Part shown: positions 25,803 to 32,702 of the stretch, in pieces
Position numbering within the stretch: the first letter of the stretch is position 1
Layout of the letters: the number at the start of each line of letters is the position of its first letter
Source of the DNA: Engelhardtia mirabilis
GTDB lineage: Bacteria > Planctomycetota > UBA1135 > GCA-002686595
Direction of reading: 5' to 3'
Length of the DNA: 64,000 nucleotides
Assembly (NCBI GenBank): GCA_007751255.1
Contig: CP036296.1
Location: 2,232,001-2,296,000 of the forward strand
Notes under the pieces: model-generated
What the model saw: the letters and a program-made list of their open reading frames with translations, nothing else
Told to the model about the DNA's origin: nothing
Database searches by the model: none
Made by a program: the position numbers and the translations under genes

Positions 25803-27089
25803 TCAACCGGCGAATGAGGAGGCTCGACGCCCACCGCCATGGCGAAGCTCGGCGGCGCGCGCGTGGCCCTCGAGGCCTTCGACGCGCGCCAGGCTGGCGG
25901 CGTCGTCGACGAGCACCTGGGCGGCCTTCGGATCGCTGATCCGAAGCTGGGTGCGGGCACGCAGGAACGTCGACACGCTGAGCCCGGCCTGGTGCCGCGC
26001 GCTGCCGCCGGTGGGCAGCACGTGGTTGGGCCCGGCGCCGTAGTCGCCGAGGACCTCGGCGGCGAGCTCGCCGACGAAGAGCGAGCCATACCTACGCAGG
26101 CGTGAGGCCACGGCCTCCGCTTCGCCGACGCAGAGCTGCAGGTGCTCGGGGGCGAGGCGCTCGCACAGGTCGATGGCCTCTTCGAGGTCCGCGGCTGCGA
26201 CGCAGAAGCCGGAACCGATCGCCGCGCACGCGGTCGCCGCGGTGCTGAGGCCATCGAGTTGGCGTTCGAGCTCGTCGTTCACCGCTCCGAGGTCGCAGCC
26301 AGGCAGCGCGATCAGGATCGGCAGGGCGTCCTCATCGTGCTCGGCCTGGGCGATCAGATCCGCGGCCACGCAGGCCGGATCGGCGCCCCCGTCGGCGACG
26401 ACCACCAGCTCCGAGGGACCGGCCAGCATGTCGATCGCGACGCGACTGGAGACGAGCTCCTTGGCGGCGGTCACGAAGCGATTGCCCGGGCCGACGATGG
26501 CCTCACAGGCAGGCAGCGGACCGGCGCCGGAGGCCAGGGCCGCGATGGCCTGGGCACCGCCGGCGGCGAGCAGGCCGTCGGCCCCCGCGATCGCGGCGGC
26601 GGCGAGGGTCGCGGGCGCGGGCTTGGGAGAGGCCACCCAGACCCGCTCCACGCCGGCCACCTTGGCGGTCAGCGCCGTCATCAGCACCGACGACGGCAGT
26701 GGGTGCCGGCCGCCGGGGGCGTAGCAGCCCGCGGACGCCAGCGGCACGAAGCGGTGGCTCGCCACGCAGCCGGGGATCGCCAAGTCCACGTCGGCCAGGG
26801 CTTCCCGCTGGGCGCGGGCGAAGGACTCGATGCGCGCGGCCGTCCGCTCGAGCAGCGCGCGAGTCCGCACGTCGAGTGCATCGCGGGCTCGCTCGAGGTC
26901 GGCCCGTGACCAGAACAGCCGCGCTCCGGGTTCCAGGTCGCCCAACTTCTCGGACCAGGCCCGAAGCGCGGTTTCTCCACCGCCGCGGACCTCGTGCAGA
27001 ATCTCACGCGCCACCTCGCGGGCCGCCGGGTCGACGGGCTCGCGATCGAGGCCGGCCACGTCAGCGGGGGTGATTCGTCGCAGCATCAT
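25803..27089 (-). CDS. hisD: Histidinol dehydrogenase
   Basis: 428 residues. It catalyses the final two NAD-dependent oxidations from L-histidinol to L-histidine. Family signatures present are SAGCYAPGGRHPLPSSVLM, VGPGNRFVTAAKELV, IDMLAGPSELVV, the zinc-ligand region AQAEHDED and LAPEHLQL, and the C-terminal GLSVSTFLR. The start is ATGATG at 27089-27084; the first ATG overlaps the hisA/IE stop by 4 nt. It is the distal gene of the operon, immediately after the HisI-HisE part of the upstream fusion protein, the same relative order as the domains of fungal HIS4. Confidence 0.95.
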   Translation of the reverse strand: MMLRRITPADVAGLDREPVDPAAREVAREILHEVRGGGETALRAWSEKLGDLEPGARLFWSRADLERARDALDVRTRALLERTAARIESFARAQREALADVDLAIPGCVASHRFVPLASAGCYAPGGRHPLPSSVLMTALTAKVAGVERVWVASPKPAPATLAAAAIAGADGLLAAGGAQAIAALASGAGPLPACEAIVGPGNRFVTAAKELVSSRVAIDMLAGPSELVVVADGGADPACVAADLIAQAEHDEDALPILIALPGCDLGAVNDELERQLDGLSTAATACAAIGSGFCVAAADLEEAIDLCERLAPEHLQLCVGEAEAVASRLRRYGSLFVGELAAEVLGDYGAGPNHVLPTGGSARHQAGLSVSTFLRARTQLRISDPKAAQVLVDDAASLARVEGLEGHARAAELRHGGGRRASSFAG

Positions 27090-28363
27090 CGCTCGGCTCC
27101 GGTCCTGTTCGGCTTGGCGTCGCCCGGCCGGCGGCTGACGCGCAGGGCCCGCGCATCGAGGGCACGCTCGACATCGGCCAAGGGAACGCCGGCGGCGCGC
27201 AGCTTGGTCAGGGTGAAGAACAGCACGTCGGCGGCTTCCTGCACGACCTCGTCGCGACCCTCGGCGGCGATCAACTCCTCAACCTCCTCGCGCAGCTTGG
27301 CATCGAGCAGCGCCGGGTCGTCGAACAACCGAGCTGTGTAGGAACCGTCGGGCGCCGATGCCCGTCGTTGCCGAAGCGTCGTTTCGAGTGCCGCCAGGCC
27401 TGTGGCGTCCCCGAAGCAAGTCGCGGTCCCCCGGTGGCAGAAGCCGGCGCCGGTCTGGCGCACGATGAAGCGCAGGGCATCGCGGTCGCAGTCGACCTCG
27501 ACGCGCAGCAATTCTTGGGTGTCGCCGGAGCTCGCGCCCTTGACCCACAACCCGCGCCTGCGCGAGTGGTAGGCGCCGACACCCCCGTCGATCGCCGCGC
27601 GGACCGACTGGAGATCGGAGTAGGCGAGCCCGAGCGCTCGACCCGTCTCGTCGCAGACCACAGTGGGCCACAGGCCGTCGGGCCGATCACTGGAGAGCGG
27701 CGCGGTGAAGCCCTCCGCCAGATCCAACCGTCCGGTGTAGAGCGCCATCCCGACCTGGGCGTCGATCCCCAGGCGGTCGAGCACGGCCACGTCCGCGGGC
27801 GTGGTGACGCCGCCGGCGTAGGTCAGTGAGCGGTCGCCGGCCGCAGCGCGCAGGCTGCGCGCCAAGGTCTCGTCGACGCCGCCGAGCCGGCCCTCGCGTT
27901 CGACCACGGTGACCAGGAACCCGGACACGAAGGGCGCCAGCTCGGCCATGCGTTCGGCCACTCGGGAGCCGGTGCCGACGGTCCAGCCCTCGACCACGAC
28001 CTCGCCGTTGCGGGCGTCGAGGGCGGCGATCACTCGCTCGCGGGGCAGCTGGCCCAGGAACTGGGGTGTCGCGGCGGTGCCGACGACGACTTGCTCGGCC
28101 CCGCGGTCGAGCCAGCGCCGCGCCGCCTCGACCGAACGGATGCCGCCGCCGACCCGGACGGGGCCGAGGTCCACGAGCTCATCGATCAACGCCGTGTTCT
28201 CACCCGCGCCCAGGGCCGCATCCAGGTCGACCACGGCCACGGGACCGACCCGCGCAAAGCGCTGCATCAGCGGCCGCGGATCGCCCGCCTCGAGCTCGAG
28301 GACCGCGCCGCCGATCAACTGCACGGCCTGGCCGCCCTGCAGGTCGATGCTGGGCACGATCAC
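27086..28363 (-). CDS. Three-domain HisA-HisI-HisE fusion enzyme
   Basis: 425 residues from a GTG at 28363 (GGAGGTG upstream) that overlaps the hisF stop by 4 nt. Residues 1-220 are a HisA (ProFAR isomerase) TIM barrel with SIDLQGG (Asp7), GGGIRS, ALDARNG (Asp116), YAGGVTT and MALYTGRLDLAE. The usual TDIxxDGT stretch is replaced by TVVEREGR at about 152-159. Residues 225-318 are HisI (PR-AMP cyclohydrolase) with SRRRGLWVKGASSG, metal motif DCDRD at 291-295, and FCH and TCFG cysteines. Residues 320-415 are HisE (PR-ATP pyrophosphatase) with LLDAKLREEVEEL and EAADVLFF. HisIE fusions are common; fusion to HisA is unusual. It would perform steps 2, 3 and 4 of the pathway. Confidence 0.93.
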   Translation of the reverse strand: MIVPSIDLQGGQAVQLIGGAVLELEAGDPRPLMQRFARVGPVAVVDLDAALGAGENTALIDELVDLGPVRVGGGIRSVEAARRWLDRGAEQVVVGTAATPQFLGQLPRERVIAALDARNGEVVVEGWTVGTGSRVAERMAELAPFVSGFLVTVVEREGRLGGVDETLARSLRAAAGDRSLTYAGGVTTPADVAVLDRLGIDAQVGMALYTGRLDLAEGFTAPLSSDRPDGLWPTVVCDETGRALGLAYSDLQSVRAAIDGGVGAYHSRRRGLWVKGASSGDTQELLRVEVDCDRDALRFIVRQTGAGFCHRGTATCFGDATGLAALETTLRQRRASAPDGSYTARLFDDPALLDAKLREEVEELIAAEGRDEVVQEAADVLFFTLTKLRAAGVPLADVERALDARALRVSRRPGDAKPNRTGAER

Positions 28364-29142
28364 GGCCGCACCTCCACGCCGCCCTCGAGCAGGACGCGCT
28401 TGACGTCGGCGACGGTGAAGTCGCCGTCGTGGAAGAGCGAGGCGGCGAGGAGCGCCTGGGCTCCGGCGCGCGCGGCGGACACGAAGTCCGCGGGGGTGCG
28501 CGCGCCGCCGCTGGCCACCACGGGCACCGAGACCGCCGCGGCGACGCGTTCGACGAGGTCCAGGTCGTAGCCCTCGCGCGTGCCGTCGCGGTCGATGCTC
28601 GTGAGCAGGATCTCGCCTGCGCCCATCGACGCGACCTCGCGCGCCCAGGCGACCGCCTCGAGCTCGACCGCCCGGGTCGCGCTGGCGACGCGTACGCGGT
28701 ACGCGCCTTCGACGCGCTCGGCGTCGATCGCCACCACGATGCACTGGGTACCGAAGCGCTCGGCCAGGCGCCCGACGAGGGCAGGATCCGCGACCGCGGC
28801 GGAGTTGACGGCGACGCGATCGGCCCCGGCGTCGAGCAGGGCGCCGGCGGACTCGAAGTCGCGAACGCCTCCGCCCACGGTCAGGGGGATGCCCAAGCGC
28901 TCGCGCACGCGGCGCACCGTGCGCAGCTCTGCCTGGCGTTCCTCGATGGTGGCGGAGACGTCGAGCATCACGATCTCGTCGGCGCCGGCGGCCTCGTAGC
29001 GCGCGGCCAGCTCGGCCGGGTCGCCGGCGTCGCGGAGCCCTTGGAACTTGACGCCCTTGACCACTCGGCCGCCGCGCGTGTCGAGGCAGGGCACGACGCG
29101 GCGCGCCAGGCCCGAGGTCCGAGCTTCGCCTCCGACGATCAC
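28360..29142 (-). CDS. hisF: Imidazole glycerol phosphate synthase, cyclase subunit
   Basis: 260 residues; TIM-barrel subunit that joins PRFAR and ammonia from HisH into imidazole glycerol phosphate plus AICAR. Motifs seen are VVPCLDTRGGRVVKGVKF (catalytic Asp21), LTVGGGVRDF, VVAIDA with the second catalytic Asp, LLTSIDRDGTREGYD and VVASGGA. The start is a GTG at 29142 with a strong GGAGGTGA Shine-Dalgarno 3 nt upstream; it overlaps the hisH stop by 4 nt. An N-terminal extension of about 10 residues precedes the barrel. Its partner HisH is the immediately preceding gene. Confidence 0.96.
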   Translation of the reverse strand: MIVGGEARTSGLARRVVPCLDTRGGRVVKGVKFQGLRDAGDPAELAARYEAAGADEIVMLDVSATIEERQAELRTVRRVRERLGIPLTVGGGVRDFESAGALLDAGADRVAVNSAAVADPALVGRLAERFGTQCIVVAIDAERVEGAYRVRVASATRAVELEAVAWAREVASMGAGEILLTSIDRDGTREGYDLDLVERVAAAVSVPVVASGGARTPADFVSAARAGAQALLAASLFHDGDFTVADVKRVLLEGGVEVRP

Positions 29143-29813
29143 GAGTCACCTCCGCACAGGGCTGCTGACGCCGTGCGTCGGCGAACGCTCGAGCGCTCGA
29201 GCCAGCGCTCGATCAGCGCGGCGCCGAAGGCTCCCGACAGCTCGGGGTGGAACTGGCAACCGAGCACGGCACCGCGCTCGAGGGCGGCGATGTACGGCCC
29301 CCCGTGGTCGGCCCAGGCGACGCGCCAACCCACGGGTCGCTCGGTCAGGCGATAGCCGTTGGCAAAGGCGGCCCAGCCTGTCTGCAGCAGCTCGCAGTCC
29401 GGGTCCGCCTGGATCCGGTTCCAACCGATCTGCGGCCGCAGGACGCCGTCGGGGAAGCGATTGACCCGCAGGTCCAGCAGGCCGAGCCCGCGATAGCCGC
29501 GCGCTTCCTCGCTGGTCGTGGCCAACAGCTGCAGGCCGAGGCACACCGCCAGGGTCGGCGCGCCGGCGCGGATGCGGTCGGCGAGGGCCTGGTCCAGCTC
29601 GGCCAGGCGCAGTTGCTCCATCCCGGCCGCGAAGCTGCCCACGCCGGGCAGGATCAGCGCGACCGCATCGCGCACCTCTTGCGCCGTCTCCGCCACGCGC
29701 AGTCCGATTCCAAGGCGCGCGAATGCAGCACGCAGGGAGGCCACGTTGGCCACTCCCGTCCGGACCAGGTCTACGACAGGCGGCGAGGCTTCGGGTTCGT
29801 TCGAGTCGTTCAC
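29139..29813 (-). CDS. hisH: Imidazole glycerol phosphate synthase, glutaminase subunit
   Basis: 224 residues; class I glutamine amidotransferase supplying ammonia to HisF. The catalytic triad is visible: nucleophile Cys91 in VCLGLQLL, and His189 with Glu191 in CQFHPELSG. The oxyanion-strand LPGVGSFAAGM near residue 56 and the IGWNRI segment are as in HisH. The N-terminus is about 10 residues longer than usual before VVDLVRTGVANV. Both ends overlap neighbouring genes by 4 nt (GTGA with hisB upstream and with hisF downstream), which should couple production of the two synthase subunits. Confidence 0.95.
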   Translation of the reverse strand: MNDSNEPEASPPVVDLVRTGVANVASLRAAFARLGIGLRVAETAQEVRDAVALILPGVGSFAAGMEQLRLAELDQALADRIRAGAPTLAVCLGLQLLATTSEEARGYRGLGLLDLRVNRFPDGVLRPQIGWNRIQADPDCELLQTGWAAFANGYRLTERPVGWRVAWADHGGPYIAALERGAVLGCQFHPELSGAFGAALIERWLERSSVRRRTASAALCGGDS

Positions 29814-30433
29814 AATGATCCCTTCGCGCTGGGGACGGGGTTGGTCTCGCCGGCGAACTCGCCCGGCAAGGGGTCCGCGGCAACGGCCTGGCGCAGGCAG
29901 CGCGCGGTGGCCTTGAAGGCGGCCTCGACCTTGTGGTGATCGTTGGCGCCGCGCAGCACGTCCACGTGCAGGGTCGCGCGCATCGCCACGGCCAGGGATT
30001 GGAGGAAGTGCGTCGCGTTCTCGGTGGCGAGGGCGCCGATGCGCTCGCGCACCAACTCGAGCTCCACCCGCGCGAAGGGCCGCCCGGAGAGGTCCAGTGC
30101 GACCTGGGCCAGGGCTTCGTCGAGGGGCACCAGGGCCCAGCCGAAGCGCCCGATGCCGCGCCGCTCGCCCAGGGCCGCGTCGATCGCCTGACCCAGGGCC
30201 AGGGCGCAGTCCTCGGCGGTGTGGTGGTCGTCGACCTCGAGGTCGCCGCGACAGGTCAAGCTCACGTCGATGCGCGAGTGCAGGGCCAGGCTCGCGACCA
30301 TGTGGTCGAGGAAGCCGATGCCCGTCGAGACCTCGGCCGCGCCGCTGCCGTCGAGGACCACCCTGCACTCGACGGAGGTCTCGCGGGTGCTGCGCGTCAC
30401 CTGCGCGCTACGAGGGACGGTAGTCGCGCTCAC
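29810..30433 (-). CDS. hisB: Imidazoleglycerol-phosphate dehydratase
   Basis: 207 residues, the monofunctional form without an N-terminal histidinol-phosphatase domain. Manganese-binding motifs characteristic of the enzyme are present: FLDHMV, DDHHTAEDCALALG and the C-terminal NDHHKVEAAFKATARCL. It converts imidazole glycerol phosphate to imidazole acetol phosphate. GTG start at 30433 overlapping the hisC stop by 4 nt. Because the bifunctional form is absent, the histidinol-phosphate phosphatase step must be encoded elsewhere. Confidence 0.96.
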   Translation of the reverse strand: MSATTVPRSAQVTRSTRETSVECRVVLDGSGAAEVSTGIGFLDHMVASLALHSRIDVSLTCRGDLEVDDHHTAEDCALALGQAIDAALGERRGIGRFGWALVPLDEALAQVALDLSGRPFARVELELVRERIGALATENATHFLQSLAVAMRATLHVDVLRGANDHHKVEAAFKATARCLRQAVAADPLPGEFAGETNPVPSAKGSL

Positions 30434-31524
30434 GAGCGCGCCTCCAGGCCCGCGCGGGCTCCGCTCAGCTCGCCCAGGGCGCTGTCCAAGGCCGCGGCCA
30501 GGCGCGCCGACCCCGGATCGTCGACGGGCACCGATATCCGCAGCAGGTCCGCCAGGTCCGCGCGTCCCTCGAAGCGTCGCACGAGCACGCCCCTGGCGCG
30601 CAGGGCCTCGAAGAGCTCGGTCGCGCGAGGCGTCCGCACGCCGACGAAGTTGCCGCCGCTGGGCGGCGCGTCGATGCCGGCGGCGATCAGGCGCGCGCGC
30701 AAGCGCTCGCGCTCGGCCCGGATGCGTCGGATCGCCGATTCGGTCGGAAGCTCGAGGTCGATGGCCGCCCGGGCAAGGATCAGGGCCGGACTGGAGCAGG
30801 GGTAGGGCGGTGCGACGGCCCTGATGGCCGCGATCAGATCCCGCGGGCCCAGGGCGTAGCCCACCCGCAGCCCCGCCAGTCCCAGAGCCTTGGAGAGCGT
30901 GCGCAGCACCACCACGTTGGAGCGGCCCAGTGCCGCGGCCGTCGGGTCATTGGCGCCGAACTCGACGTAGGCCAGGTCCAACAGCAGCGGGTCCGGCGCG
31001 CAGGCGTCGGCGACGGCGAGGACATCGTCGATGCCGGCCTCGCCACCGGTGGGGTTGTTGGGCGTGACCAGGGCGGCCACGGCCCCGGGCTCCGCCGCCG
31101 CCTCGGCAAAGGGATCGCGGGGGAAGGCCCCGGCGCTCCACTCGACGGGGAACAGCGCGGCACCGAGCAGCTCGGCGCAGGCCGGGATCATGGCGAAGGT
31201 CGGCGCGGTGTGGACGAAGCGCCGACCCGGGACCACGAAGGCCGCAGCGAAGGCCGCGATGGTCCCGTCGCCGCCGGTGGTCACGAGGACCTGTTCGGGA
31301 TCCACGCCGTGCAGTTCGGCCAGGCGCGCCTCGAGCTCCGACTTGTCGGGGTAGCGACGCAGGTCTTCGGGGTCGAGTGCGACCAGGGACCTCGAGAGCT
31401 CCGCGGGCGGCGCCGGTCCCTCGTTGCCATCCAGGCGCAGCAGCCCCTCGCCCTGGGGGCGGACGGGTGCGTCGTCCATGCGCGCTCGCGTGGTTCGATT
31501 CGAGTTCATGGCAGTCGAGCTCAC
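30430..31524 (-). CDS. hisC: Histidinol-phosphate aminotransferase
   Basis: 364 residues; PLP-dependent fold type I aminotransferase converting imidazole acetol phosphate to histidinol phosphate. Motifs seen are LRLDGNEGPAPP at the start of the fold, YPDKSELEARLAEL, VTTGGDGTI, TPNNPTGG, DLAYVEF and the PLP-lysine segment TLSKALGLAGLRVGYALG. The GTG start at 31524 overlaps the hisG stop by 4 nt; an internal ATG five codons on is an alternative. The order hisG-hisC-hisB is a common bacterial arrangement. Confidence 0.94.
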   Translation of the reverse strand: MSSTAMNSNRTTRARMDDAPVRPQGEGLLRLDGNEGPAPPAELSRSLVALDPEDLRRYPDKSELEARLAELHGVDPEQVLVTTGGDGTIAAFAAAFVVPGRRFVHTAPTFAMIPACAELLGAALFPVEWSAGAFPRDPFAEAAAEPGAVAALVTPNNPTGGEAGIDDVLAVADACAPDPLLLDLAYVEFGANDPTAAALGRSNVVVLRTLSKALGLAGLRVGYALGPRDLIAAIRAVAPPYPCSSPALILARAAIDLELPTESAIRRIRAERERLRARLIAAGIDAPPSGGNFVGVRTPRATELFEALRARGVLVRRFEGRADLADLLRISVPVDDPGSARLAAALDSALGELSGARAGLEARS

Positions 31525-32399
31525 GCGACGATCTGCGACAGGGCGGAGACGACCACGTCGCTGCCGCCGCGGGCCTTGCGCGCGGGGATCAAGCGCGGCA
31601 ATGCGGAGCGCGGCACCGCCGCCTTGACCGCGTAGCCGCTGCCGCCGAAGAGCTCGGCGATGGTCGGTTGGCGCATGCAGGGCAGGACCTCGACCACGGC
31701 GTCGAGGCGATCGACGGGGACGTTGACCTCGAGCATCACGCGGCCGCGCGCCTCGATCACCGAGCCGATCACCAGGGCCAGGTCGCGCACGCGGGCGGCG
31801 CGGCCCTCGTCGTCGAGCACGGCGCGGCTGGCGTAGAGCCGGGTGCTCGATTCGACCAGGGTGTCGAGCACCACCAGACCGTTGGCGCGCAGAGTTGCGC
31901 CGGTCTGGGTGATGTCGCAGATCAGGTCGGCGTCCTCGGGCGGGAAGACCTCGGTGGCCCCGTTGGAGCGCACGAAGGTCGCGTCGAGACGGCGTCCTTC
32001 GATCCAGTTCGCCGTCAGTCGCTCGAACTCGGACGCGACCACCAGCGGCCGGCGGGGCAGGGCACCGTCCTCCAGCAGCTCCGCCGGGGCCGCGGCCACC
32101 AGGCGCACCGGATCGAGGCCGGTGTCGAGCAGTTCGACCACGTCGGCGTCCAGCTCGGCCACCCAGTCGGCCCCGGCGAAGCCGACGTCGCGCGTGCCGC
32201 TGTGCAGCATCTCGACCACGGTCCGCGGCTTGAGGACCTTGACCTCGAAGCCCGGGCCCACGGTGGGGCGGTAGTTGCGGCTGGAGGCGCGCACGGGCAG
32301 GCTGCCCTCGGCCAGGAGCCTCCAGATGCCCTCCTGCATGCGGCCCTTGGGCAGGGCCAGGCGCAGGTCGTCGTCAGCTCGTCGGGGTGCAGGGTTCAC
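31521..32399 (-). CDS. hisG: ATP phosphoribosyltransferase, long (regulated) form
   Basis: 292 residues; first, committed step of histidine synthesis (ATP + PRPP to PR-ATP). The N-terminus reads LRLALPKGRMQEGIWRLL. The PRPP-binding region is DLICDITQTGATLRANGL, followed by VESSTRLYASR. About 80 further C-terminal residues (VMLEVNVPVDRLDAVVEVLPC and onward) form the ACT-like domain of the long form, which confers allosteric histidine inhibition without HisZ. GTG start at 32399. The gene is preceded by a leader peptide and attenuator hairpin (32475-32607), so expression is likely controlled by histidyl-tRNA charging as well as enzyme feedback. Confidence 0.95.
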   Translation of the reverse strand: MNPAPRRADDDLRLALPKGRMQEGIWRLLAEGSLPVRASSRNYRPTVGPGFEVKVLKPRTVVEMLHSGTRDVGFAGADWVAELDADVVELLDTGLDPVRLVAAAPAELLEDGALPRRPLVVASEFERLTANWIEGRRLDATFVRSNGATEVFPPEDADLICDITQTGATLRANGLVVLDTLVESSTRLYASRAVLDDEGRAARVRDLALVIGSVIEARGRVMLEVNVPVDRLDAVVEVLPCMRQPTIAELFGGSGYAVKAAVPRSALPRLIPARKARGGSDVVVSALSQIVA

Positions 32400-32474
32400 G
32401 GGGATCGTCGCTGGTCGGGGGTGTCGGTCGGTCCTGGAGCCGACGGAGCGCGACGACGGGCGATCCCCGAAACG

Positions 32475-32505
32475 CGCAACGCCGGCCCGAGGGGCCGGCG
32501 TTGCG
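32475..32505 (-). terminator. his attenuator terminator hairpin
   Basis: Perfect 14-bp GC-rich stem (arms 32475-32488 and 32492-32505) with a 3-nt loop, 75 nt before hisG in the direction of transcription and 27 nt after the leader-peptide stop codon. Only a short CGTTTCGG follows, so the U-tract is poor, as is usual at this GC content. Its 5' arm (32492-32500) can instead pair with 32548-32556, inside the leader peptide, over 9 bp with one G-U pair. That is the expected antiterminator. Confidence 0.75.
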
Positions 32506-32532
32506 GTGTTCGTGGGTCGTGAAGAGGACGGC

Positions 32533-32607
32533 CTACGCGCTCACCGGCGCCAGCCCGCAGAGCGCGGGATGGACGTGGTGATGGCGATGGGTCGGGGCGG
32601 TCTTCAC
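32533..32607 (-). CDS. Histidine operon leader peptide
   Basis: A 24-codon ORF from GTG 32607 to TAG 32533. Residues 7-13 are H-R-H-H-H-V-H, i.e. five histidine codons in seven, matching the regulatory peptides of ribosome-stalling attenuators. Codons 14-18 contain a small self-pairing CCCGC/GCGGG element, and codons 18-20 (GGG CTG GCG) can pair with the 5' arm of the downstream terminator. Stalling at the His codons under low charged tRNA-His would expose codons 18-20 for antitermination. Translation through to the stop would mask them and permit the terminator. The start codon lies 8 nt after a -10-like hexamer and lacks a Shine-Dalgarno, so it may be translated from a leaderless mRNA. Confidence 0.8.
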   Translation of the reverse strand: MKTAPTHRHHHVHPALCGLAPVSA

Positions 32608-32615
32608 GGCGCGAG

Positions 32616-32644
32616 AGGATGGGACGGGACCGGGAGCGGGTCAA
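32616..32644 (-). promoter_or_regulatory. Candidate promoter of the his operon
   Basis: TTGACC at 32644-32639 (5 of 6 to the sigma70 -35 consensus), a 17-nt spacer, then CATCCT at 32621-32616 as a weak -10. The position, directly before the leader peptide GTG, is as expected. The -10 match alone is poor (3 of 6). Confidence 0.5.
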
Positions 32645-32702
32645 CCGCTCGAATCGAGATTCGGAAGCGTGGGCAGAACGGCACGCCCGTCACCTGGACA
32701 GC

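Noticed and set aside
27086-29149. Fusion of HisF-region sequence to HisA/IE in one 687-residue ORF
   Set aside because: The N-terminal 262 residues are an Arg-rich shadow of hisF in another frame; a GTG with a good Shine-Dalgarno at 28363 starts the real protein.
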